Shown: in pieces, positions 9,657 through 22,124 of the stretch
How positions within the stretch are numbered: position 1 is the stretch's first letter
Layout: each line of letters begins with the position of its first letter
NCBI GenBank assembly: GCA_006384855.1
Contig: VCJN01001838.1
Coordinates: 1 to 64,000 of the forward strand
Source of the DNA: Tetraselmis striata
Lineage: Eukaryota > Chlorophyta > Chlorodendrophyceae > Chlorodendrales > Chlorodendraceae
Reading direction: 5' to 3'
Length of the DNA: 64,000 nt
Notes under the pieces: generated by a model
Databases searched by the model: none
Seen by the model: only the letters and a program-made list of their open reading frames with translations
What the model was told of the DNA's origin: nothing
Made by a program: the position numbers and the translations under genes

Positions 9657-12600
9657 TCAGAGGGCCATCTCCTCCCGTAGAGCGCCCGCCCCGGGAGCGC
9701 TGACCAGCGACATGTAGCCGGTCACCGCCGCCGGCGTCCACACCGGCTCCGCCGGCAGCTGCGCCTCCAACGTGGCCGCCTGTGCAGCCGCCTCGGCACT
9801 GCCCACGGCCGTCTCCATCGCGTCCAGCAGCAGCGACGTCAGCTCCGCCGCGCTGGGCCGCACCGATGTGTCGCTGTCCCAGCACCGGTGCACAATGTCC
9901 TGCACCACACACACTCACACGACGTCAGATGATGCTTCGTACTTCGTACCACCTGCCCTATGGGGTAGCAGCATACACCGCCCAGCACCGCCGCAGCGAT
10001 TATCCCATGATATGTTGGTCGTGCGTATGGTCCATGGTTGTTATTATTACGGTAAGCTGGCTTTGGGTTGATTGCGGGATTGTTATCGTTCTGCACCCCC
10101 CCCCCCCTTTAATTCCCCGAAGAGGAGAAACATATACTTTTCTTTCAATACATCAGAATACTACACACATATGCCGACTAAAGGCTGCGGCAAAGCCGTT
10201 CATTGTGCTTCGGACTCGCGAACCCCATTGAATGTGACTTTCTGTGGGACCGCGCCTCGGGGTCCCCACGACTACCCACCGCCCACCTCGGAATATCATC
10301 TGTGGCGTTCCCATGACAGCAGGTCCTTTGCGCGCGCCGGGATGCTTACTCCGTTGTTGAATCACGGTAGTCGGCGTGCCGGCATTCCACATCATCGCAT
10401 AGTTGCAGCATGGGCCGATGCATGACATCTCGCCACCTATCGCACACTCCCCCCCCCCCCCCCCCTCTTCCCCTCTCACTCTTCCTATGTAAATTATACA
10501 CATTACCAATTTGCTCATATATAACGTGAGGATTGCGTGCGCTATCTATTAGAACGATGAGACACAGCCTGTACAATCTCCCCGAGTGCGGAAGTATATA
10601 CTCCCGAATGCGCACCGGATGCCTTGCCCTGGGGGTACAGGATCAACGACCGGCGATCACCGCGACCCGGTGGCCCCCCGCTCCCCCCCCCCCCCCCCCC
10701 CCCCCCCGGCACTCCAAAGAAGCATGCGGTAGATGATCGGGCGGGGGTGGTGTTGGGAGGGGTGACGAGCGCGGCGATGGAGGCGGGATAGGGGCAGCGG
10801 CGCACCCGGAAGCTCGCGGGCACGTAGCTCGGCACGGTCGGCCTCCAGCCAAACATCAGCTCGCGCACGCGCGGGCGGTTGGCGCTGCGGGGGCTGGTGA
10901 GGTCGTCGCCCGCGAGCAGCTCGTACATGAGGATGCCCGCCGAGTAGATGTCCATCTTGGTGGAGATCAGCCGGTCGTCGAACGCCTCGGGCGCCATGTA
11001 CACGATGTCGCCAAACACGGTGGAGGCCTCGTAGGCCTGCACGCCGCGCAGCTGGTGCGACATCCCAAAGTCCGCCATCTGTCCGGGCAGGCAGCGGGGG
11101 CAACACACGCGCCGCGCGCAGTGAGTAGCCAGCTGCCGCTGGGCGCCTCCTCGGCGCAACTTGACACTGTGTGTATATCATTATTATTACTCATTAGATT
11201 CTATTTCGCACATTGTGTATTATATGCATTTCATATTACTAACTAGGTGCGCACTGACTCGCGTGTGAAGTAAGGGATCTTACTAATTGAGTAATATTGT
11301 AATATTGTAGAGTAATAATAAAATACACTACATAACACCAAGTGCAAGAAATGACGCATATAGATACACATATGACACATATAGATACACATATTATCAT
11401 AATTGTCTATATATCTGCCACTCTTACACTCGGGTAGGTAATGCATCGTACTAGTGAATTTAGTTACAACAGTTACTACAATTACATTATATATACAACT
11501 AACGTTACATTTATTTACTACAATTTATAGTAATTAGTTCATTTACGTTGGTAAAGTATATTTAACAATATTACATACATCAAATAAAGTCAATAATATA
11601 TATCTACTGTTGATACTTGCCTTCTGTAACACTCCTTATTTATCATTCAGCTGGATGCTGGATGAATTAGAATATCAAAGATTAATAAGTCACATGCGTA
11701 CTAACGTTGCTATTCGCTCACTGCTTGCGGGCGCCACGGCCACGTCCCGCACCTTGGCCATGAACTCGCCGGGGCGCTGCACGTCCGGCTGCAGCAACAC
11801 ATTCTCTCTCTTGATGTCGCCATGCACGATGCCCGACTCGTGGAGGTACTGCAGCGCCGACGCCAGCTGCAGGAGGATCCGCGCGGAGCGCGCCAGCGCC
11901 GCGGGCGTGTCGCAGCCCAGCACGTAGCCCTGCCGTGGCGCGGGCAGCGACGGTGTCAGAGGTCAGGTCGATAATATGTTGTGAGCGATTTTATTAGTTC
12001 TTGCCGCTACGGCAAACCGCCCCGCAAAATTTCGACACATACACGGGGTGCACGAGTTCTTTTTAAAAAATAGCGCTAGATGACAGGTACTCCAATGAGA
12101 CGGCATCAGGCGCGCGACTACCTGCCCATGCTGGGCTGGTGGGTTGCGAAGTGTCACCATCGCACGCTGCTACAGCTCGTGAAAGTCGGGTAGGAAAATT
12201 GCACAAAAAGTGAAAATAATTGTATTCAAAATTATGTACTAAGAGTGATCTCGCATAATAAATAGTATTTTAACTGTTTATAGCAATTGTTAAACAGCGG
12301 GGGAAATAAAATGTAAACATAATCGAAAATCGAAGCACTGTTTTGCTTTTTTTATGCCGATTGAGTATTGAGGTGGCGATGCTGGTAGTAATTGAATGTA
12401 AGGTTTGATTAATCAGACGCGAGTAGATACACAGGTATACACATACAATAGGCGGGAAATCGTCTTAATTTTGGTAGTGCGACACTGTGTATATGTGATA
12501 TTTACGTACTTAGTATGTGATAATAAGCACGTAAAACGTAAAGTAAAGTTTGCCCCGGGACATCGGCCAAAGTCGCCCCAGCACTTGACCGCTTGCGCCA

Positions 12601-13589
12601 ACTGCAGTCGTAGGTCTGGCAAAGCCATTAGAGTGTTGCCTCGTTCGAACCCCGAAGGGCTGACCGGGCGGGTAAACCCGGGAAACGCCGGGACAATATT
12701 GCCAAAAATTCATCTACCAGGAATCGATCCCAGGACCTCAAGCACGTGTGTTACGTATGTCACCGATAATAAGCACGTCTGTTCTCCTAACAGTCGATTT
12801 TATGAATATCGGTTTGCTCGAATTGCCTTGGAAATCAGAGCGCAAATACTGGCAGCACAAGGCTCTGGGTTCGGGTTTTTGGTTTCAGCAGCAAGGGCCA
12901 TTTCAAGTCTCGCTATGTGTTCACCACATATTGTCATAGAAAAGAACGCCGTATTATTTCGTAGAAGTCCGGCTGAATCAGAATAGTCATCGGTCATCAG
13001 TCCGTAATGGTTTCTTGTACAATGGCCGTAACACTGATAAGAATGCGATTAAATATCGTCGGAAGCACTTCTCTGCATCATCCTTAATTATAAAGCAGTC
13101 GCCTCATTGAGTACTGGTGCCGGCATGGCAGGAAGGCAGCACGGGTCATCATCAGTCGCGCGCGTCATCGGCACTATGAGCCGAGAATCATCACAGATGA
13201 ACGACGAGTCAGCGACCTGAATATACATTTGTGAGACCAGTCGCAGATGTAATAAGGATTATGTGGCGACCTCCATAACCCACGCATGGCGCACCTCGTA
13301 AAAAGGATTAAGGCGGAATATCTAGCGCCATGTTCTGGATAAAAATACATAAACTGCCTCCCTACAAATAGCAATTGACTTTCGTGACCAGGCTTTGGGT
13401 TCGCTTTATATCACTGTTTTGGTACCCCCCCCCCTCCCGGACGAGCAAAATACTATAAGTATAGAACACGAATTCTGCAGATACCCCGAATCGATGTTGC
13501 CAAACAATTTGATATTCTTTGGACCTGAGAACCAAATTAAATGGTATATATGGTAATTCTGTTTGGAAGGGTGTCTCATTGTCGGCTAC

Positions 13590-13621
<32 letters not shown>

Positions 13622-15298
13622 ATGATGAGAATGATGAGAATGATGAAACCAGACGCCCCTGACAAATGACCGTGGTGTGTCGGCATGCGGCATTGCGACA
13701 GGGGCTCTAGTTGAGCGGCCGCACCTCGGGGACAGTCCTCAGGCTGCCGTGGTGCAGCATCTCCTGCGAGCGGCCACGGCACCGTACACACCATCTCAGC
13801 GGACCAACACCCAGGCTAGACGGCGCTCTGTTCGCGCGGGCGATACACAGCGTGCAAGTAGAGGGAGCGGGAGCGGGGCAGGAGCTTAGTATTCTGAAAC
13901 ATTGCTGTTTTTCTGAACTGTTTTATTGGGTTTCTGAATAATCAGATTTCTTGCTTGAAATCTAGAATAATCAGTGCGGTTTTGGTGACGAGGCTTTTCT
14001 TAGAGAGAATACAGTAACAACTATGTGTTATGACTAACAACTAGCAACTAAATGTTGCGACTTTTAAAATAAACAAAGCGTATATCTTTAATGCCCATTT
14101 ATATATATCCATGGCAAATCCCCTTTCTAAATATTGCTGTAATCTTGGGGGGAGGGGGGGATTGACGCGCACCATGACGATCCAGACTTGCTTGATTTCC
14201 TGCGGCGGGTAGCAGTCCGCGATGATGCCGTCCGGCGAAGACGCATCGCCGGGAAGCGACGCCTCCTCGGTGTCCTCCACCACACAGTACACGCGGTAGA
14301 TGTGCGTGATGTGCGGGTGGTGCAGCGCGCCCAGCACGTTGAGCTCCACGCCGCGGAACATCACCTCCCGCAGCTCCGTGGGCAGGTGCTCCAGCGAGAT
14401 GGCCTTGGCCGCCACCTCCGACCCGCGCCATGTCGCGTGCCACACCTGCACCCACGCCGGCATGGCGTCAGCCCAAGGGCGTTATGCCAATATGGGGTTG
14501 GGCGGTTATACCTAGCAAACCCTAACAGTCAATCGTTGCATAGATTCACATCCCCGTAATAAATCAGATAGTCAGCAGGCCATACCCCTGATGTATGTTT
14601 TAAAACCCTAGTCTTTGTGGACATGAGAAGTGAAACCCTAGTGTACAATAATCTACATCTAGAGGGACGGTACTCATGCAGTGCGCTAACATTCCATTGG
14701 GTTCGCGGGTCGAAAAACCAATGAATTGTTTGGCAGTATTGAGTCGGAAGATCCGTGTGGTATTCGTTGTACGTTCTGATTTATTTCGAGATACATATTG
14801 ACTTCTCTGTTCCCCCTGAGGCGCGGGGGGGAGGGGATGGGTGGGGGGGGGGAGGGGGGGTCGAGAACAGTAATTTGCCTTCAACCCAAAGCGTGATATT
14901 TGCCGCCGTCCCGCAATGCGGCGAAGCGGTAGTAAACATAGTTAACGAGTTGGTCCGCCACCTACATCGTTTTGAACAAGGCAGGTTACAAACCTCGATT
15001 CAACTCCCGGAAATTCGTTGTGTCTACACTAAACTGCATTGATTGTTCACTCCGTCAGGATGATTGGGCCCAATGATGCGACGCCCGCTTTTTTATGGAG
15101 ATTTTTCTGAATTTATATATATTGGCAAATTTGGACACACAGTGGGGCTTAATACAGTACTGCATTGTGATGCCCTTCAGCAACCCGCACTTCGTTCAAT
15201 GAAATAGATTTCATCTCTTCCCGCTGATGGCCAATGTCGCTAGATATATTCTAGGATTTTTGTGAAGATATATCAAATCCTATTTTGGTTTGACAGCC

Positions 15299-15329
<31 letters not shown>

Positions 15330-18300
15330 TCCGCTGCTGTGGTGCACCGCCTCTTGCCAAACTCACCGTGGAAGTGAAGCCGCGGCCGAGCGTTTTGTGG
15401 CACTTGATGAGGCCGAGTGCATCCGGCGAGCCCTTGATGGTCTCACGCTAGTCGGCCTGCCGGCCCGCGCCGAGGATGGCGCCAGCGCTGCTGCCTGCAT
15501 GGGCACATGCGCGCACTGTAGTACTCAGACGTGATGCTCAGATGTTGCAACCATAAATGCCAAGGCATTTGTCACACATTGCACAAACACGTTAGTCTCG
15601 TCATGAACAATACTAGGCATATGTATAGGTTCCAGGAATTACGGTAAACTACAAATGAACCGGCCGCCGTTGTGCAGCAGCAAATAGGTAATAAGCAATG
15701 GGTGGGTCGTATGTTACTGATACATTCTCGGCATGTACTATATTGTGCACACTGTAAGTTCAGCATCACCGAAACAACCACGCCTTGGGTTCCGGTATGA
15801 TAATGTTTATTTACCCCGTGAAGAGCGAAAACCTCTATTTCTCTGGAAATGTGTCGGATTATACCACGAATATAACACGGATCTTTCGACTAATTGCTGC
15901 AAAACAGTGCATAATTTTTCCGACCCGCTAATCCAATTAAGGTTAAGTGTACGGTACTTAGAGAGCACCGCGAGCGCAAGTACGAGTAGCTATCAGATAC
16001 ACGGAATTGACCGCATCTCACCGTGAGAGCTGACGGTTGTAGCGCGACCCTAGAACATTCACCCGATGTCACGAGACAGATCGCAGCTGTACTTGTACAG
16101 GTAAGTTGGAACGCAGCAGAGCTCCTGGGTCATCCTTTCGTCCAGTAAATGCATTTCGATTACAAGAAACTAGAGAGATCCGCCGTTTTCGGCACGGATT
16201 ATTCTTCGGGCCATAAAACTGCGATACTCCTGCCGGCGGTCGAGAGGGCGGAGGGCGATGGTGTGGGAGCCGTGCGCAAAGGCATGTCACAGAGGCAACG
16301 AGGCGACGTCGATCAGTCTCACCGCTGCGGTGGCTGCCGTCCGCGGACACGAAGGCTGTGGGCGGCTTTTTGACTGCGAGAGCCTTGTAGCCTTCCGTTT
16401 GCACCTAACGATCAGCGGGACGAATCAGCGCCCCCCTCCCCCCGCTCGCGGGGACACGGACATGCCAGTGGTTTCTCGGCCAAGTGCGAAGGACAGAGCA
16501 TGTGGCAGGGGTAGCGGATAACGGCGGGGTGGAGGACGGTCACCTTGCCCGTCTCCAGGCTATCGGTGTCGCTGTTGGCATCCTCTGGGGCGGCCGCGCC
16601 CTGCCGGCGTGCCCGGAGGCGGTACGCGACATAGCCCGCGCCGAGTAGAGCCGACACGGCCGCAGCGGCAGCCGCTCCCGCAATGACCGGCAGGCCAATC
16701 CCCGCTGGCGCCGCGTCTTTCGTCTCCTCCACGGCCGGCGTACTCTTTGGCGCATCAACTGCGGGGGCCGCCGTCGGCGTGTCGTCGGGCACGGCTGTGT
16801 TCTCCGGCGCGGGCCTGTGGCCGTCCAGCGCGTCCAGTGCGTTGTACGGGCAGGCCTGCGGGGTGCGCCAGGCGTGTCATGGTCAGTCCATGGTACGGGG
16901 TGGCACCGAGGGACCGGGGGCTGGAGAGTGGCAATCTGACCTTCATGATCGAATGAATGACCAATACCTTGAGGCGATTTGATGCCATCCCATATTTCAT
17001 TCGATGTGCAGAAGGTCAAACATTCCATCCACCTCCCAAGTTGGTGCGTAAGGACCGGGGCATGCACTAATTTGGTGTATATATGTCGATGCATATGACA
17101 AACTTGGGGGTATGTATGGGTTTCGGGCTGCTGGTTGCGCAGTGAATCATCGGTGACCATTCCATCCGCGAAATACTGATGCAGTATCGGCATGTATGGC
17201 ATCATACCAAGACTGCCGCGGACTGATTTGGGAATACTAAGCGAGTGCACGGATTTGGCCGCGCATCCGCGCGAGGGATGATGCTCCTATCTCACGTGGC
17301 AGGTGAGGGCTCCACTGAAGCATAGATCCCCGGATACGTACGCTGAGGACCGCTGTCTAGAAATGGACCCATCCGTGTTTTCCTGATGACACATGCGCAT
17401 TTTACTTCGATATGAGATCGGTACTTGATGCGGGCGCTTATTTCATGACGCGTGCCGGCAAGGGGGAAACGCTTGCCCGCATTGACTTTGGGGCTGCTGA
17501 TCGGCGGTTATTCGACCACAGCATTCATGCAGGCGGGGTGTGCGCCGCAGCCGACTGACCGGGATCATGGAGGAGCAACTCTTGTGGGTCGGTTTGCCCG
17601 AGTCATCATCGTAAACGAAGCAGGCCGGCCATTCCCGATCGACCTGCCCCATCAGTCGGCACTTGGCGTCCCCGCCGTAGCGGCCGGTGTTGAGGTACGC
17701 ATGCCTGCGGGAGCAGGAGCGCAGCGAGTAGCGACGCCGGGATAGTCAGTTGGCATGGGCACCATCGATCGGTGCCGGGTGGTAGAGGAAGAGGAGGGCT
17801 GGTCCTGTGTTTGGTGGGTTGTTTTTCAGAGCTGAGAAATACTTTTATCATGCGTCAAATCGAGTTCTTCAGGGCAAATGCTGCCGAAAAAGCGGACCTC
17901 AGCTCTGTAGAGTTCCACGGCATGCACTTGCGCCCATCAGGGATGGTGTCGATGGTGCCATTGTAGGCAATGTTCCACGGCAGGACGTTGGGATCGCCAA
18001 AAGTCACCCAGCTGAACTCACTCTGCAAGGGGGGGGGGGGGGGGGGGGGGGTCAAGCAGGAATAAAAAAGCAGATAGAAATAAAAGAGATTAAACAAATG
18101 TGGATTGAAAGAAAGTGGCAACAACGGAAAGGGAACTACAGGGGCGTCACGTAAAGAGATGAAATGGAGACAACAGAAGGAAATGAATAAGAACGCGAAG
18201 AACTGACAGGAATATGTAAATAAACGTGATAAAAGGAAAGGGGGGGGCCTGGGGGGCAGAGCGGGCAACTGCAAGCAAAGCCAACACTCGCGTCGCCTGT

Positions 18301-19001
18301 GGCAGGGGTCACTCAGGGACGGAACGGCCCAGAGCAGCTGCTGACCTCGTGCTGCGGCGTGCATGCCGACTGGTGGCCATCGCAGATGGGCACGTCGCAG
18401 AACTCCCATGTCACGTTGCCGGCCGCCAGGCCATCTGCGGGCACAGCCTCGACAAAGCACCACACACCTGCTCGCATGGGGGGGGGGGGGGGGGGGGGGG
18501 GACCGCTGAGACAGCGTCAACGCCTTGCCATCCGCGCGACGCGCCGCGGGCGGATTAGTTGTGGCTGCGGGGCGATGGGGTCAGTCAGCAGAGCTCAGGA
18601 GCATCACCGTATATCTTGTGGGATGGATTCCTGTTATCGTGGTGCAAACAAGCCGCACATGCCACAGTTGTCAGTGGCTGGGCATCCTCGGACAGGGACG
18701 CGGAGAGCTGTGCCGCCCACCCAGAATGGTTCACATTTCCGCAGGACACCCGTGGCACCCATTCGGGTCTTGCCAGTCACCATAGCAACGGACTGATTTG
18801 CCGCCACCAAGTCGACATTTTGCCAGCCACCGCACTGTATCCGGGCCGCATTCTGATAGATTTCAAGATAAACACAGTTCTTCCTTCTTTGCGGCCAGTC
18901 AACGGCAGGTTTTTATATGTAGGCAATTCAAAGCGTGGTGACATTGCTGGTTGAAGTGCGAAAAGGCGCATCCGCCTGTTCATTCCTGCCCAGAATGAAT
19001 C

Positions 19002-19062
<61 letters not shown>

Positions 19063-21372
19063 AGAGAGAACGAGAGAGAGAGAGACCTCGGAGCTGCAGG
19101 TAGATAGAGGGCATCACCACCTCCCAGTCGGGTGAGCAGCTAGCGCCCTATATGAACCAGGAATGCAACCCCATTCATTGAATCATAATGAATTCAACTG
19201 AGATCAATGAAGAATGCACATTTCATTTCTGAATTCATATTTCGGAACGAATTGACAAAATACTTATTCTATCTAAATGAATTCCCTCGGAGCAATTGCA
19301 AGTTGAGTGCACGCAAGGAGCGAGTACCCGGAACGGACCCCCCATCCCCTCCCCGCACACCCTGGGAGTCGCTGGTATGGTACGCACCGGCAGCGGTTGC
19401 CAGGAAAGTTGGAAGTGTCCAGGTGCTCGATGTCAAAGTCACTCCAGGGCAGGCAGGCCCGGCCGCTGAGGGAAGTGCTGACGTCGCCCGTGTACTCCCA
19501 TCCCGTGTAGGTCTGGCAGTCGCTGCGCGCCTCGGCCTCCAGCCTCTCCTCCGCCATCAGCTCCGCAGGAACACCCGGCACCAGCATCCGCCTGGCCAGC
19601 TCGGCTTCCGCCCGAAAGTGGGTGTCCATCATGCGGAGGTAATCGAACGCGTTCTCCAGCATGTAGAGCGCGCTCTGGTCGTTGTTGAGCGAGAGGGACG
19701 GCGCCGGCCAATTCATCCCCACGTCCGCATTGAAGTCGAAGCCGTCCGGGCCCCACATGTAGTCCCCGTACTTCATGATTCCCGGGAGCGAGAAGTCGTT
19801 ATAGAACCAGCTCTCCGGTACAGTCGCCAGGACCGGCGTCTGTGGCACCTCGAACACGCAGCGCCGCAGCAGCACGCCGGCGCGGCGCGGCGCCGCGGAG
19901 CCCGGCCCATCGGGCACGGTCGCGAGCTGGCGCGCCCAGGGGCTGGGGGGCACGCGCGCCGCGCCGCCCTCATCTCCAAAATCACCCTCGCACTGAAGGC
20001 CGTTAGTCTCGCCCAGGTAAGGCGCGTAGACGTCCACTGCCCACAGGCCGGACACCAGCAGCTCCTCCATCGCCAACCACACGCCGCTCACCACCAAAGA
20101 GCCCGCTGACAGCTGCTCGAAGCCGACGATGGCCGCGTCGTCGGATACCCCGCGCAGCAGGACAGGTCTGCAGGGCAGCCGCGCACACAGCACTGAGACA
20201 TGAGGAACGGTTGCACAGAGGCTGCGCTCTTCACCCCCCCCCCCCCCCCTTCCCTCTAGCAGAAGACGTAAGCTCATCTCACTATGCTTTAAGCTGAGCT
20301 CTGTATATCTATCTAATAATATATATATCTGCAAACAATACAAACCGCGAGCCGACGTATTGTCCAACGCCTTGTCACCAAGGGCAAGCAGATAGTCCGT
20401 GTTTAAATGATTATCCCTGCAGTGATCTGAGGGTAGACGCAAGAGAGGGTGCTTGAGGCTTGAGGCTCCCTGTGCTCCAGATATCATCGCCTACCCGAAC
20501 AGAGTGATGCTTCCTGATCCTCTAACACTACTCCTTATTAAGTCATACTCTACCATGTGCATTTAGCCCACATACAGTGACATGGGACACAACCAGTCGC
20601 ACACAATCCGTCATCTACCCGAGAAGCAGTACACTGGTCAGGCATGAGCTTTGTACGAGTACGAAGGCTTAATGTCAAGCACGAGTCTTACGAGTACACA
20701 CATCCCTCACGATAGGCCTTGAACAGTTGAACACGGGCTAGAGAGATAGTAGCCCGGATGTGCAACCAATCATTGGACACAATCATTCGTTGTGTCCCAT
20801 CTTGTGCATGTGTAAGTACCGAGGATTAGAAGTTCAGAAGTTCTTATCCGAACCCACCTCGGACGAGTACGCGGCCGCTGACAGAGCCTGGAATTTATGG
20901 AATGTAAGGGTGTCCGACACCAGCTGGCAGCTCGTCGACGACGTCGGCGTGGGCGTGAATCCGACGCAGCGGACCGAATTGTGATTTTGGTGGCGGCCGT
21001 GCCACGGTGGTCGTGAGTGGGAGGAGGGGGAGGGGGGGATTGCGGGGGGGGGGGGGCGGGGTGGGGGGCGTAGGCGGGGGAGGTTCACCTGGATATCGTC
21101 ACCACCACACCGTCCGGGAATCCCGCCACGCTGACGCGATCTGTCACCCACACCTCCTCCACCGTCGCGTTATGGAGCGCGGCGAGCAGCTCGCTGGAGG
21201 TTCCCACCACGACGCACCGTCCGTCGTCGATCTGCGGCGGTGATTCGGATGCCCAGGGCTCCCGCCCATACGCAGCGGAGTCGCAGGCGGGTAGCAGGGC
21301 GGCGTCGTCCCCGCCCTCCTCGGCGGCGGCGGATACCAGCAGCAGCGGCAGCAAATTAAAAAGAAGCCGCAT
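9657..21372 (-). CDS. Kringle-domain receptor-like TKL protein kinase
   Basis: Thirteen minus-strand exons keep one frame (2871 nt, 956 residues): 21372-21089, 20167-19388, 18852-18836, 18467-18346, 18022-17898, 17704-17560, 16855-16544, 15447-15367, 14445-14173, 13763-13725, 11929-11753, 11078-10806, 9899-9657. Order: signal peptide MRLLFNLLPLLLVSAAA; a beta-helix-like region to about 300; kringle-like module 1 (about 312-389: SGRACLPW, NFPGNRCR, VWCF, TWEFCDVPIC); kringle-like module 2 (about 396-493: YNGT, GRKCMPW, YLNTGRYGGDAKCR, CFVY, IP-AC); Thr/Pro/Glu stalk; membrane helix about 543-569 followed by RLRARR; kinase about 610-930. Kinase residues: LGRGFTSTV loop (third Gly replaced), EVAAK Lys 636, HGDIKREN Asp 764, DFG Asp 788, MAPE, RCWD and RPSAAEL. 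It should sit in the plasma membrane and phosphorylate Ser/Thr; the ligand is unknown. The 17-nt exon 3 and the GTCCGC donor of exon 5 are the weakest joins. Two separate genes is the main alternative. Confidence 0.8.
10681..10708 (+). repeat. Poly-C run in a kinase-gene intron
   Basis: About 28 pure C (G on the coding strand) lie in the intron between the last two kinase exons. Other pure C runs occur nearby in the same intron at about 10096-10107 and 10448-10464. True lengths are uncertain because such runs are poorly sequenced. Confidence 0.8.
12640..12790 (-). repeat. tRNA-like (SINE-like) segment in a kinase intron
   Basis: On the minus strand, CTGGG-ATCGATT-CCTGG forms a good T-arm with a B-box-like loop. 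It is followed by TAGATGA and then a T-run (about 12708-12713) that could end Pol III transcription. A loop with GTAACAC (a Val-type AAC anticodon reading) lies upstream, but the anticodon and acceptor stems do not pair. I read it as a decayed tRNA-derived SINE, not a working tRNA. Confidence 0.3.
13586..13640 (+). repeat. CTG/GAT triplet repeat in a kinase intron
   Basis: About eight CTG units are followed by GAT and GAGAAT units. They lie in the intron just downstream (on the coding strand) of the 39-nt kinase exon. Confidence 0.85.
15303..15330 (+). repeat. Poly-G run downstream of the glycine-loop exon
   Basis: About 28 G on the plus strand, C on the coding strand, begin some 35 nt past the GTGAGT donor of kinase exon 15447-15367. 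Confidence 0.8.
16323..16373 (-). other. Candidate cassette exon in the juxtamembrane region
   Basis: Between the membrane-helix exon and the glycine-loop exon, a 51-nt stretch is bounded on the coding strand by CTCGCAG and GTGAGA. It would add 17 residues in phase 0/0, rich in Ser, Pro, Arg and Ala. The frame survives with or without it, so optional use is possible. There is no homology support. Confidence 0.25.
18028..18051 (+). repeat. Poly-G run forming a C-tract before a 3' splice site
   Basis: On the coding (minus) strand this is a pure C-tract that ends in CCTTGCAG immediately before kinase-gene exon 18022-17898, where the polypyrimidine tract should be. A similar run at 18479-18501 precedes exon 18467-18346 with ATGCGAGCAG. 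Confidence 0.7.
19008..19090 (+). repeat. GA dinucleotide microsatellite
   Basis: About 25 uninterrupted GA units are followed by interrupted ones, inside the large intron between kinase-gene exons 2 and 3. Confidence 0.9.
20233..20249 (+). repeat. Poly-C run in the first large intron of the kinase gene
   Basis: A run of about 17 C lies upstream (coding sense) of exon 20167-19388. No gene is recognised in the rest of the 0.9-kb first intron (20168-21088), which also holds a G-rich stretch near 21020-21080. Confidence 0.7.
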
Positions 21373-22124
21373 TGGCCCGAAGTGACTCAATCCCGGACGA
21401 TTGACACAGGGGGCCATGCCGCCACGCGAGGTTGGCCTGGTATTAGTACAGTGGCACGCAGCGCGGCCCACGCGATTTATATGTTCGCAAGTCTTAACGA
21501 AAAAGCCCTGAACGCCACCTCTTTGGCAGCTGGCAGCCGGGCGGCGGGCCGTGCAACGTTAGCAGTAGCGACTTCACTCAGGTGTCTGTACGAAACGGGA
21601 GCAGGATTTTTTTCTCGATGGATCGGACTATCGAGTTATTTTTGAGTGGTACGCGGCCAGGCGGCCACGAAGTGCCACATTTCCGTGCTGTTCCCCTCAC
21701 GCCGTGAGAACCACTCAGCGGCACGGACGCTATATCTCGCTGACCCCCGTAGACATAGGCGTATGTGCCGTAGGGGGATTAACAGGAGCGACTAGGCACT
21801 GCTCCGGGCAGGTGAAGAGCGACACGCACACCACACCAACGGGCACGTTGTCGCTTATGGTGGCAGGCTGGCAGCGCACTGCATGGGTGTCCTTGGATTG
21901 ACCATATCGCGACCGCCAACCTCACTGCGCGACCGTAGCGACATACGCGCACTCGTACAGGGCGTACCCGCGTATCTGCTCGCGGAGACAGTAATCCTAC
22001 CCTACCAGTACCAGTACTACAGGCGTCAAAAGTAATGAACGGGTAGGTCCTAATCGTGCGCAGGCTGCAGCACGCCACACGTCGCCAAACGGATCGCTGC
22101 TGCCCTCTGGGCACATTCCTGTAT

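Noticed and set aside
18630..18835. Alternative kringle-1 exon with CRLGGGKSVRCYGDWQDPNG
   Set aside because: It looks kringle-like, but there is no AG acceptor at the needed place and phase. The 17-nt exon plus VWCF exon fits phase and the WEFCDVPIC ending better.
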